Shown piece by piece: positions 31,596 to 39,468 of a DNA stretch of 39,476 bases. Under the pieces are notes generated by a model, which was given only the letters and a program-made list of their open reading frames with translations, was not told where the DNA came from and made no database searches. The DNA is from SIG653 sp045578045 (GTDB taxonomy: Bacteria > Bacillota > Clostridia > Oscillospirales > CAG-382). The stretch is taken from positions 1 to 39,476 of the forward strand of contig JAZNJM010000051.1 of the NCBI GenBank assembly GCA_045578045.1. The letters run 5' to 3'. The position numbers were made by a program, and so were the translations under genes. Every line of letters starts with the position of its first letter. The first letter of the stretch is position 1.

Positions 31596-32723
31596 ATGAT
31601 TAAAGCGGTTAAAGCGGGAATTGACAATATTTCAGCTCTTTCTATTCTTAAAGAAGGAAGGCTTGGCGTTCTCACAGCTCCAACGGGCGTTAACGGAGAT
31701 TTAAAGCCAACTTATGAGGTTCTTGCAGAAAAATACAACGTAACTTCTCTTTTCGCCCCCGAACACGGAATAAGAGGAGATATTCAGGCTGGTGAACACG
31801 TTTCAACGTATATTGATTCTGAAACGGGACTTACCGTTTACAGCCTTTATGGTGAACATAAATATATGACGGAAGAGATGCTTGATACCTTTGATATTCT
31901 TGTTTTCGATATTCAAGACGTTGGAGCAAGATATTATACCTACATCTATTCTCTTACACGCTCTATGAAGCTATGCGCTGAAAAGGGAAAAAAGGTTGTT
32001 GTCCTTGACAGACCAAACCCCGTTGGCGGCATAATTATGGAAGGAATAACTCTCAATGAAAATTTCTCAAGCGGTGTTGGTGAATATGCCATACCTGCAA
32101 GATATGCTTTAACGGTTGGAGAATTTGCAACGTATATAAACAAAGAAAAAAATATGAATTGCGATTTAACCGTTGTTTCTTGCGAGGGCTGGAAAAGAGA
32201 TATGTATTTCGAACAAACGGGAATGCCTCTTATTCTTCCTTCTCCAAACCTTCCAACTGTTAACGCATTTATAAACTATTTTGCAACTTGCTATTTTGAG
32301 GGAACGAATATTTCAGAGGGAAGAGGAACAACAATTCCTTTTGAGATAGTTGGCGCACCTTTTATAGACGGTAAAAAACTTGCGGACACTCTCAACGCTA
32401 AAAAACTTCCTGGTGTTGTTTTCAGAAGCGCATACTTCACCCCAACTTTCAGCAAACATAAGGGAGAGAGATGTGGCGGTGTTCAGCTTCATATTCTTGA
32501 CAGAGATATATACAGACCTTTTGATGCAGGAATGTATCTCCTTGATGAAATAAGAAAATATGAGGGATTTGAATTTATTGGCGGCGGAAACTTTGAAGCT
32601 AAACTTTTTGGAGATGATTCTATTCTTAAAGATGATTTTTCTGTTGACGCTTGTTTTGAAAGAGCTGCAAAGGACTGTGGTGAGTTTAAGTCCAAGGTGG
32701 AAAGCGTGTTGATGTATGAATAA
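31596..32723 (+). CDS. namZ: Exo-beta-N-acetylmuramidase NamZ (DUF1343/GH171), no signal peptide
   Basis: NamZ-family enzymes release MurNAc from the non-reducing end of peptidoglycan fragments. The 375 residues show LFAPEHGIRGDIQAGEHV (52-69), LVFDIQDVGARYYTY (102-116), VLDRPNPVGG (136-145) and FEGTNISEGRGTTIPFEIVGAPFI, all typical of the family. No N-terminal hydrophobic segment is present (MIKAVKAGIDNISALS), so the enzyme should act in the cytosol on imported disaccharide or muropeptide, unlike the secreted Bacillus enzyme. The ATG at 31596 follows GAGAGGT by 6 nt. The MFS carrier gene overlaps its end by 8 bp, pointing to an uptake-and-cleave pair; nagB elsewhere in the window could take the GlcNAc branch. 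Confidence 0.88.
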   Translation: MIKAVKAGIDNISALSILKEGRLGVLTAPTGVNGDLKPTYEVLAEKYNVTSLFAPEHGIRGDIQAGEHVSTYIDSETGLTVYSLYGEHKYMTEEMLDTFDILVFDIQDVGARYYTYIYSLTRSMKLCAEKGKKVVVLDRPNPVGGIIMEGITLNENFSSGVGEYAIPARYALTVGEFATYINKEKNMNCDLTVVSCEGWKRDMYFEQTGMPLILPSPNLPTVNAFINYFATCYFEGTNISEGRGTTIPFEIVGAPFIDGKKLADTLNAKKLPGVVFRSAYFTPTFSKHKGERCGGVQLHILDRDIYRPFDAGMYLLDEIRKYEGFEFIGGGNFEAKLFGDDSILKDDFSVDACFERAAKDCGEFKSKVESVLMYE

Positions 32724-34023
32724 AACCATCAAAACAAAGCTATCTGCAAGATTTTGGCTTGCATTGGTTATTTTTGGATTTATGGGACAAGTGGCGTGGA
32801 CTGTTGAAAATATGTATTTCAACGTGTTTATTTACAAGATGTTTAACGCTTCTCCGTCTGATATATCTTTAATGGTTGGTGCGAGTGCGGTTTCTGCAAC
32901 TCTCACAACTGTTTTTATGGGGGCTTTGTCAGACAGAATAGGAAAACGAAAGCTGCTTATTTGCAGCGGATATATCATTTGGGGAATTTCAATTTTTTCG
33001 TTTTGTTTTCTTCGCCTTGAGCTTATTGAAAAATTCGTCGGTTCTACAGTTCAAGCGGTAACTCTTGGAATATCCCTCGTTATTATCCTTGACTGTGTAA
33101 TGACGTTTTTTGGGTCAACAGCAAATGACGCGGCTTTCAATGCTTGGGTTACAGATATGACAGACTCAACAAACAGAGGTGCGGCAGAAGGAATCAACTC
33201 TATGATGCCAATGATTTCCGTTCTTGCAGTATTTGGCGGATTTATGGCTTTTGACCTTGACAAGTCTGAAAGCTGGGTTAAAATCTTTGCAATTATAGGA
33301 ATTTGCGTTATCGCCGCTGGAATACTTGGACTTTTTATCATTGAAAAGGATAAAAACGTTCCTTCTCAAAGCGGATATTTAAAAAATGTTATATACGGCT
33401 TTTTACCCTCAACGATTAGCAAAAACATATCCTTATATATCCATTTAGTTATATTTATTGTTTTCAATATTTCGATTCAGATATTTATGCCTTATCTCAT
33501 AATTTATTATGAAGAGACGTTGAAAATGAAGAATTATGCCTTTATAATGGCTCCCGCGGTTATTCTTGCGGCAGTTGCAACATTTTTCTGGGGAAAGGTT
33601 TACGACAAAAAGGGATTTGACTTTTCTGTGAGATTCTCCGCGTTATCCCTTGTTGTTGGATATACAATTTTTATCGTAGCAAAAACTATGGTTCCTGTAT
33701 TTATAGGTTCACTTTTTATGATGTGTGGTTTTCTTTGCACGGGTGCGATGTTTGGTGCGAAAATCCGCGACCTCACTCCAACGGGAAAAGCTGGAATGTT
33801 TCAAGGTGTTAGAATCTTTTCTCAGGTTCTCGTCCCCGGAATTGTTGGCCCGTTTATTGGTCAGCGTGTTCTGAAGAATGCTGAAATAATAGTGAAAAAT
33901 GATGGAACTGAATCATTTCTTCCAAACGAAAAAATATTCGTTGCAGCATTGATTGTTGCTTTAATTATGTTGGTTTTTCTTCTTTCGTTAAACAGTTTTT
34001 CAAAAAATGATTCGAAGAAATAA
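32716..34023 (+). CDS. MFS transporter, candidate muropeptide or disaccharide importer
   Basis: A 435-residue protein with twelve predicted membrane helices. The loop 2-3 motif GALSDRIGKRK lies at 69-79, and GFMGQVAWTVENMYFNVFIYKMF near the N-terminus recalls the SLC45/sugar-cation-symporter-like MFS branch. The substrate cannot be read from sequence. The 8-bp overlap with namZ makes MurNAc-containing sugars or other cell-wall fragments a reasonable guess (inference). Its ATG lies inside the namZ end, with AAGGTGG upstream. A decayed duplicate of two parts of this gene lies at 34482-34616. Confidence 0.87.
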   Translation: MNKTIKTKLSARFWLALVIFGFMGQVAWTVENMYFNVFIYKMFNASPSDISLMVGASAVSATLTTVFMGALSDRIGKRKLLICSGYIIWGISIFSFCFLRLELIEKFVGSTVQAVTLGISLVIILDCVMTFFGSTANDAAFNAWVTDMTDSTNRGAAEGINSMMPMISVLAVFGGFMAFDLDKSESWVKIFAIIGICVIAAGILGLFIIEKDKNVPSQSGYLKNVIYGFLPSTISKNISLYIHLVIFIVFNISIQIFMPYLIIYYEETLKMKNYAFIMAPAVILAAVATFFWGKVYDKKGFDFSVRFSALSLVVGYTIFIVAKTMVPVFIGSLFMMCGFLCTGAMFGAKIRDLTPTGKAGMFQGVRIFSQVLVPGIVGPFIGQRVLKNAEIIVKNDGTESFLPNEKIFVAALIVALIMLVFLLSLNSFSKNDSKK

Positions 34024-34062
34024 TTTCTGATTGGTATACTCAAAGAGAAAAGAGAAAAAATT

Positions 34063-34467
34063 ATGAAATGTAATATTATTTTATGTGTTTTTCTTGTTCT
34101 CGGAATCGTTTTGGGAGTTGCTTTTTCTTTCGTTAATAACGATGTAGAATTAATATACAGAGATTATAACGGAACTGAGACTATTTACAAATTAAATGGA
34201 AAAGAAGCTGAAAAAGTAAAGGATATTTTTTCAGAAGCCACAAAAGGCACAAACGATGGCTATGGTGTAAGATGCTTTGCGAGTGAAAGAGCTTCGGTTT
34301 CTATCGGCTCAAAAAAGTATATACTTTCTGAAGATAGCTGCAACGTTATTAAAAAAAGCAAAAGTGATTATTGTTATAAAGTTCCAAAAGAGGATTTTGA
34401 ATATTTAGTATCACTTTTTCACAGGAATATTGAAAGCTGTTCCCTTTGGGAATGGAGTAAAAAATAA
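34063..34467 (+). CDS. Small exported or membrane-anchored protein, unknown
   Basis: Not recognised. The 134 residues have an N-terminal hydrophobic segment (4-24, NIILCVFLVLGIVLGVAFSFV) and an extracellular domain of about 110 residues with four cysteines (CFASERAS, DSCNVI, DYCYKV and ESCSLW), which could form two disulfides outside the cell. A short GAAAAGAGA precedes the ATG. It follows the MFS gene by 39 bp and may belong to that transcript. An apparent MFS gene remnant starts right after it. Confidence 0.65.
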   Translation: MKCNIILCVFLVLGIVLGVAFSFVNNDVELIYRDYNGTETIYKLNGKEAEKVKDIFSEATKGTNDGYGVRCFASERASVSIGSKKYILSEDSCNVIKKSKSDYCYKVPKEDFEYLVSLFHRNIESCSLWEWSKK

Positions 34468-34481
34468 GTTTTATCTAAAAT

Positions 34482-34616
34482 ATCTCGATTCAAATATTTA
34501 TGCCTTATCTCATAATTTATTATGAAGATACGATAAAAACGGAGAATTTTGCCTTACGAAAACAATCATTGTTACATTGATTGTTGATTTAATTATGGCG
34601 GTTGTTTACTGAATTA
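34482..34616 (+). pseudogene. Decayed fragment of the upstream MFS gene
   Basis: Bases 34482-34556 read ISIQIFMPYLIIYYEDTIKT and onward, closely matching residues 252-270 of the MFS protein (ISIQIFMPYLIIYYEETLKM). After a frame change, 34565-34615 read IIVTLIVDLIMAVVY and stop, matching residues 407-421 (IFVAALIVALIMLVF). About 135 codons between the two parts are missing. The nucleotide match is also high (for example TTTATGCCTTATCTCATAAT in both). This is a remnant of a duplicated carrier gene, with no start codon or intact frame. Confidence 0.82.
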
Positions 34617-34680
34617 CCAAGAAAATATTTTTCTGAAATGCTATTATAACAATTAAAAAAGTTATGATATATTTGTTATA

Positions 34681-34730
34681 GAAACTTCAAATTAACTTTT
34701 TGAAAGGTTGTTTGAAGTTTCTTTAACTTC
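34681..34730 (+). terminator. Possible hairpin terminator
   Basis: An 11-bp stem GAAACTTCAAA (34681-34691) with TTTGAAGTTTC (34711-34721), loop 19 nt, followed by TTTAACTTCTGTTTTTT. It separates the MFS remnant from the ABC/M50 operon. The rest of 34468-34923 is AT-rich, holding the MFS remnant and the promoter region below. Confidence 0.55.
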
Positions 34731-34846
34731 TGTTTTTTGAAAACATTAAATAATTAAAAGTATCTTTTTTGTCAAGAAACAATTATTTGATAATTTATAA
34801 AGACGATTTTTAATTTTTAAATATACCAAAGCTACAAATTTACAGA

Positions 34847-34894
34847 TTAGTTACAAAAAAATAACTAAAAATGTATTTTTTTTGTGTGTATAAT
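34847..34894 (+). promoter_or_regulatory. Inverted repeat and -10 box upstream of the ABC/M50 operon
   Basis: TTAGTTA (34847-34853) and TAACTAA (34862-34868) form a 7-bp inverted repeat with an 8-bp A-rich spacer. A perfect TATAAT lies at 34889-34894. No good -35 hexamer stands at the right distance (34866-34871 is TAAAAA-like), so an activator bound to the inverted repeat would be a sensible design (inference). A consensus GAAGGAGGT follows. Confidence 0.5.
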
Positions 34895-34923
34895 GGCATT
34901 ACGCGGGGCGAAGGAGGTAAACG

Positions 34924-35352
34924 ATGAAAAAAAGCATAAAGACATATTTTTTGTTGAGTACCGTTTTGAGTGTATTAGGTTCTATTGCTATAGGTGTTGT
35001 TAGTACATTGGTGTTGCCGAATTGGGATTCCCTCGCTGAAATAGATCTTTTCTTTCCCAAAAACGCATCAGAAAAAATTAGCTCTTATTACGAAGTGCGT
35101 AGTGATTCTCTTAAAGTGTATCAAACTGAGGGTGATTCAGGGTGCAGATATACAATTAAATGTATGCCAAGAGGAGGATCTTATACCACAATTAAAACAG
35201 GACTTAGGTTTTATGAAAATAATGCATTGGATGGCGAGGAATATCAATTGAAATCGCATTGGTGGCGCGATATCAGATTTAAAGTTGAAAAAACTGACAA
35301 TCTAAGCGTGCAATCGGGGATACACTTGTCTCTTGGAAAATCTAACGATTAA
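34924..35352 (+). CDS. Small exported protein heading the ABC/M50 operon
   Basis: Not recognised. The 142 residues have a Lys-rich start, one hydrophobic helix (8-30, YFLLSTVLSVLGSIAIGVVSTLVL) and a polar domain of about 110 residues with two cysteines (GCRYTIKCMPRGG, at 73 and 79) and a beta-rich pattern. Single-pass membrane protein or cleaved secreted protein are both possible. GAAGGAGGT lies 5 nt before the ATG, a near-perfect site implying high expression. Its position in front of two exporter-like ABC proteins and an M50 protease makes it a candidate substrate, sensor or accessory protein, but nothing in the sequence decides. Confidence 0.72.
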   Translation: MKKSIKTYFLLSTVLSVLGSIAIGVVSTLVLPNWDSLAEIDLFFPKNASEKISSYYEVRSDSLKVYQTEGDSGCRYTIKCMPRGGSYTTIKTGLRFYENNALDGEEYQLKSHWWRDIRFKVEKTDNLSVQSGIHLSLGKSND

Positions 35353-35425
35353 ATTATAAAATATAGAGTATAAATTATTATACATATGCCCTGCGTATAG
35401 TTTTGAAAAAAGAGAGGTTGAAACA

Positions 35426-37105
35426 ATGAATTACCGTTTTTTTGTTGAAAAGGTACGGATAAAAAATAAAGTGTTGTATGATGACGCTGAAATTATAATC
35501 CCTAAAAACGGAATAACTATAGTTTCGGGGCGTAATGGATGCGGAAAAACTACATTGCTTAATCAAATACTGTTTCAAAACCCTGAAAAAATAACGCTGA
35601 TAGCACAGGAAAACGATTTGATTTTTTCGGAATTGTCTGTTAAAGATAATATAATGCTATTGTTTAAAGATGAAAAAAAATTATTGGAGCTGTTAAAACT
35701 GTTTGGCGTTGAATATATTCTTGAACGTTCTCCTATGCATTTAAGCGGAGGGGAAAAGAGAATAGTTTCCCTTCTCAGAATGGGCTTTTCTGATAGCGAT
35801 ATAATTCTTATTGACGAACCAACAAACGATTTGGATTATAACTCCGTTGAGATTATTAAAGAAATTATTTTGACTATTTCAAAAAGTAAGTCTTTATTAA
35901 TCGTAACCCACGATGACCGCCTTTTGCCTCTTGGAAACGTGTTTTATAGCTTTGAAAACGGAAAAATTATATCTAAAAATATACTTAAAGATGAAGAAAT
36001 ATCATTGAAAAAAAACGAACTCGAACAAAATAAATTCAAACGAGACATAAATCTTCCTATAAAAAAAGATGTTTTTGGAAATTTTATTTTTGCGTTGTCT
36101 ATTGTAGTTGTTCTTGCTTCCGCTTTAATTATGTTTTTTTTAAATAATAAGGATATTGAATATATAAAAGATGGACAGACGAATATAGCATCAAAATTTT
36201 ATGCAAATTACAGTTCAATGATAGATAAAGGATATATCCCCATTGAAGCATACAAAGCCTATGAGGGAAAGGTTGACCTTGATTATTTGGAAACATATTC
36301 GAAATGTTTGCTTGATTCTCAAAGAAGCGGTGGAAGTCTTAATATGTTTCTTGACAAAGAGCTTGGGGAACATGTATATATTTGTGCTTTTATGGATATG
36401 AAAACAAATAGTCAAACGTATCTTTTGAAAGAATATCAAACTTTAAGAGAGTATCAAATGGGATATGTTCCAAATTTTTCTGATTATTTAACAACGTTTG
36501 ACGGAATTGTTGAGATTGCGGAAACGACTGATTCGGATATTAAAGAGAAAATAGACGACGAGTTGTATTTTAAATTGGAAAAGGCGTGTGAAGAGACTTT
36601 TGAATTTCAGCCAACATTTTACATTGTTTTAGGCTTGAATAAATCGCAGCTTAAATCGATAGAAGGAAATTTTTTTATAAAAAACAATGAATCTGTTGAT
36701 ATCTGCAACGATATAAATATGCTTATGTCGGTTATTGATTCGGCGAAATTTTTAGCCTTTGGTCTTGCTTCTGAGCTTTTGTTTTATTTTCTTTATTTGT
36801 TTGTGAGCATAAAACAATATAAAAAACATATTACAGTGTTCAGAAATCTTGGAGTTTCTCAATCGTTAGTGAAAAAAATGATTTTCAATAGAAAATGCAC
36901 ACCAGTTGTAAAGCTCATTATTTCAGCTGTGGGGGGAATAATATGCGTTTGTTTTTCTATGTTTACAAATAAATATTATATCATTTCAACTATACTTGCC
37001 GTTATTTCTTTTGCTATTGGTATTTTTCATATTTTGTTATCAAAAAAAGTTTTGGATAAAAGTGTCTACAAGGTTTATTCTTTTGGGGGAATTTATGGAA
37101 ATTAA
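35426..37105 (+). CDS. MacB-like ABC protein (ATPase fused to FtsX-type permease), first copy
   Basis: A 559-residue ATPase-permease fusion. The N-terminal nucleotide-binding domain has Walker A GRNGCGKTT (35-43), Q-loop Gln61, signature LSGGE (106-110), Walker B IILIDE (126-131), D-loop NDLD and H-loop His162. A linker leads to one helix (218-239), an extracellular domain of about 200 residues, and three C-terminal helices (near 440-460, 494-513 and 516-538). This is the MacB/FtsX topology, in which such proteins move peptides or work mechanically across the membrane. AGAGAGG precedes the ATG. The next ABC protein overlaps by 11 bp and has the same layout with low identity, so a heterodimer is likely. 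Confidence 0.87.
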   Translation: MNYRFFVEKVRIKNKVLYDDAEIIIPKNGITIVSGRNGCGKTTLLNQILFQNPEKITLIAQENDLIFSELSVKDNIMLLFKDEKKLLELLKLFGVEYILERSPMHLSGGEKRIVSLLRMGFSDSDIILIDEPTNDLDYNSVEIIKEIILTISKSKSLLIVTHDDRLLPLGNVFYSFENGKIISKNILKDEEISLKKNELEQNKFKRDINLPIKKDVFGNFIFALSIVVVLASALIMFFLNNKDIEYIKDGQTNIASKFYANYSSMIDKGYIPIEAYKAYEGKVDLDYLETYSKCLLDSQRSGGSLNMFLDKELGEHVYICAFMDMKTNSQTYLLKEYQTLREYQMGYVPNFSDYLTTFDGIVEIAETTDSDIKEKIDDELYFKLEKACEETFEFQPTFYIVLGLNKSQLKSIEGNFFIKNNESVDICNDINMLMSVIDSAKFLAFGLASELLFYFLYLFVSIKQYKKHITVFRNLGVSQSLVKKMIFNRKCTPVVKLIISAVGGIICVCFSMFTNKYYIISTILAVISFAIGIFHILLSKKVLDKSVYKVYSFGGIYGN

Positions 37106-38924
37106 AATAAACGTAAAAAACAGTTCTGTTGATTTTAGCAATCAGAAAATTAATTTAGATAAATTGGGTGTTTATCACGTTGTAGGTCCAAATGGAATTG
37201 GGAAAACAACAATTTTAAAGGATATAGTCTTTTCTAAAAAGTTTGCAGACGATAACAGAAACCATTTTTCTTATATTGAACAAGATCCTGAAAAATATGA
37301 TATATCAATAGAAAAGTATATTGAAAGATATAATACTGAAATAGATTTCAAATTGATGGCAGAATTGATTGAAAAATTTGATTTATCTCATTTAAGAATG
37401 AAAGATTCGTTGAACGTTGTTAGCGGAGGGGAGCTTGTTAAACTAAATATTATATCAGGTCTAATTAAAAAAACTGATTTTATATTTTTAGATGAGCCGA
37501 CAAACAATCTTGATGACAGCTCTGTTAAAATTTTAAAAGAAATAGTTTATGATATTTCTTTGAAAAAAATAGTCGTGGTTGTGTCTCATGATGTGAGATT
37601 CAAATTTGAAAACTCACATACTATAACAGTGAGGGAAAACGGTGTAGAGCTTGAATATTTCGACCAAATATCAGAGCTTGATGAAAAACGTTCTACTAGC
37701 GATTTGAAACGGATAAAATATCCTTATGGAAAAATAATTTTCAGGCATTTGCTAAGACCTTCAACTATTGTAAGTATATTATTGATGTTTTTTTATTTTT
37801 TACCGATTTTTTGTGCTAATTATATTGCTTTCCTATCTCTGTATATTTATGAAGAACCCGCCAAGCAAGACGATTCTTTGCTTGTATACTATGGAGACGG
37901 AGAATACGGAGAGATTAATCAAATATTCGCCGAATTTATGGATATGACTGTTGATGAGGAAAAATATAATTCCCTTATTAAGTATTCTGATATTTCAACC
38001 ATTGCCAACAACCCTCTTGTTGAAGAAATTTATATTGCAAACTATATAAATTGGATATCGCTGTGGGATAATTTCCATGGGGATTCATTATCGCAACCTG
38101 TTACAGTTTCAATCCCTGGAAAAATATTGGATAACTACATGGAGCAAATATGTCCATATTTTTCTGGAATGTATCTCGTTTCAGGAAGAAATCCAAGAGA
38201 CGGGAAAAATGAAATAGCATTATCTCAGGGATTAATTGACAGTATGTATTCAGGTAAAGGTATAAATGATACTATTCTTTTTGAAGGAAAAGAATATACG
38301 ATAGTTGGTATACAATATTATGATTTCTTCGTGATTTCTTATTCAGGCGAAAGCGATTTGTATTATAAATATGATCCCGATACATATGAAGATTTCGTAA
38401 ATGAACAAATTAAATATAAAAAGGAACATTATATGTTTGATATCTATGTATACAAACCTGATGATTTAACAATTAAAGCGAAGTCGGGAAAAGAGGAAGA
38501 GCTTTTGCTTGAACTGTTTTTAGAATATCCTGCGAATAATTATAGGTCTCATTCGTATGACGTTCATTACGCTGATTTCTTAAATGGCAAGTTGATAAAA
38601 ACGGCAGCTATAGTTAATGTTGTGGCGGGGAGTATTATAGGCGTTTTATTTATGCTTGTTAATAGAAAAAGAAGAAATATATATTTGACAGAAGCAAGGT
38701 CAATGGATAATTACTATCTGACTAAAGGAAAGACAACTCGTATGTATGCGGTGTTAGAAATATTGATTAGTATTTTGATATATATTGCTTATGCTCTTTT
38801 AAGTATTATTTTTTCAAAATATGATGTCCAATCGTATGTTACAATTTTGTGCTTCACTATTTTAACCGTGTTTTCAATTTTTCCACACGTTATTATCCTT
38901 TTGAAAAACAAAAAAAATGATTGA
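37095..38924 (+). CDS. MacB-like ABC protein (ATPase fused to FtsX-type permease), second copy
   Basis: A 609-residue paralog of the upstream ABC protein. Walker A GPNGIGKTT (31-39), Q-loop Gln63, signature VSGGE (109-113), Walker B FIFLDE (129-134), D-loop NNLD and H-loop His165 are all intact, so both ATP sites of a heterodimer could work. Helix 1 lies near 224-247. The extracellular part (about 248-500) contains MYLVSGRNPRDGKNEIALSQGLIDSMY...YTIVGIQ, which closely follows the MacB periplasmic core pattern GR.P....EIALS...YTVVGI. Three C-terminal helices follow near 503-523, 552-574 and 581-603. The ATG at 37095 lies in the end of the first copy, after GGGGGA. Confidence 0.87.
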   Translation: MEIKINVKNSSVDFSNQKINLDKLGVYHVVGPNGIGKTTILKDIVFSKKFADDNRNHFSYIEQDPEKYDISIEKYIERYNTEIDFKLMAELIEKFDLSHLRMKDSLNVVSGGELVKLNIISGLIKKTDFIFLDEPTNNLDDSSVKILKEIVYDISLKKIVVVVSHDVRFKFENSHTITVRENGVELEYFDQISELDEKRSTSDLKRIKYPYGKIIFRHLLRPSTIVSILLMFFYFLPIFCANYIAFLSLYIYEEPAKQDDSLLVYYGDGEYGEINQIFAEFMDMTVDEEKYNSLIKYSDISTIANNPLVEEIYIANYINWISLWDNFHGDSLSQPVTVSIPGKILDNYMEQICPYFSGMYLVSGRNPRDGKNEIALSQGLIDSMYSGKGINDTILFEGKEYTIVGIQYYDFFVISYSGESDLYYKYDPDTYEDFVNEQIKYKKEHYMFDIYVYKPDDLTIKAKSGKEEELLLELFLEYPANNYRSHSYDVHYADFLNGKLIKTAAIVNVVAGSIIGVLFMLVNRKRRNIYLTEARSMDNYYLTKGKTTRMYAVLEILISILIYIAYALLSIIFSKYDVQSYVTILCFTILTVFSIFPHVIILLKNKKND

Positions 38925-39342
38925 TATAATAATTCTTTATTTGTTAGCATATATGTCGGTTTTGCTTCATGAAGTTATGCATATATTTTTTGCTAAAATG
39001 TTTGATATTGAAATATTATCAATTAAAATTGGTGCGGAATGGCCATTGATTAAAATTGGTAAATTGAGTATTTCTCCTTTGATAGGTTCTTCTTTTGTTG
39101 AAGCGGTTTATGAAGATTTGGAGAAGGCGAATACAGTTAAAAAAGTAGTATATTTCACAAGCGGAATAATAGCAAATATATTTTTGTCCGTGTTCTTTTG
39201 CTTTGTGTATAAGCAAATGGGAGGATTTATATTCAGATTTATATCTTTAATGAATGTTGGTTTTGCTTTCGTTAACTCCGTTCCGCTTTTTAAAACGGAT
39301 ATGGCAAATTTAATTTCGTTTTTATCAAAAAAAGAAAAATAA
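38917..39342 (+). CDS. Minimal M50 (site-2 protease-like) intramembrane metalloprotease
   Basis: A 141-residue, very hydrophobic protein. HEVMH (18-22) in the first helix is the zinc HExxH motif, and the third helix region carries NSVPLFKTDM (120-129), which fits the second M50 motif NxxPxxxxDG with Met for Gly. KIGAEWPLIKIGKLSISPLIG gives the usual short beta-hairpin after the first helix. No PDZ domain is present. Such enzymes cut membrane-embedded helices. The ATG overlaps the preceding stop by 8 bp and no ribosome binding site is seen (only A-rich sequence), so translation depends on the ABC gene. Confidence 0.82.
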   Translation: MIDIIILYLLAYMSVLLHEVMHIFFAKMFDIEILSIKIGAEWPLIKIGKLSISPLIGSSFVEAVYEDLEKANTVKKVVYFTSGIIANIFLSVFFCFVYKQMGGFIFRFISLMNVGFAFVNSVPLFKTDMANLISFLSKKEK

Positions 39343-39350
39343 ATAAAAAA

Positions 39351-39419
39351 GCACTTGATTAGGCGAGTTGTCATAAGGATATCTTGAATATCATATGAAA
39401 CAAGCCGATTGACGAGTGC
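39351..39419 (+). ncRNA. Candidate structured RNA element before the terminator
   Basis: Nested pairings close on one hairpin: GCACTTG (39351-39357) with CGAGTGC (39413-39419); GGC (39362) with GCC (39404); TTGT (39368) with ACAA (39400); CATA (39372) with TATG (39394); and GATAT (39378) with ATATC (39388) around a CTTGA loop. Internal loops ATTA/GATTGA and small bulges (GAG, AA) make it unlike a plain terminator. It may be a 3' UTR element of the operon or the aptamer part of a leader whose gene lies beyond the window. I do not recognise a known riboswitch class. Confidence 0.4.
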
Positions 39420-39420
39420 G

Positions 39421-39468
39421 AAGAATACGGCAGTATAGCTGAACGCTATACTGCCGTATTCTTTTTAT
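39421..39468 (+). terminator. Very strong hairpin terminator at the window end
   Basis: A perfect 19-bp stem (39421-39439 and 39445-39463), loop TGAAC, centre ACGGCAGTATAGC, followed by TTTTATACC. It ends the ABC/M50 transcript, or acts as the expression platform of the element before it. Confidence 0.9.

Noticed and set aside
34924..35352. Lactococcin 972-type bacteriocin precursor
   Set aside because: Size and signal-like helix would fit, but the conserved Gly/Trp/His pattern of that family is not present.
35368..35383. GTATAA-ATTA-TTATAC palindrome before the first ABC gene
   Set aside because: Pure A/T-rich symmetry is common here and no promoter is placed around it; too weak to call an operator.
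36215..36439. Minus-strand frames inside the ABC and other long genes
   Set aside because: They are frame shadows of strongly supported plus-strand genes, without start sites or family motifs.
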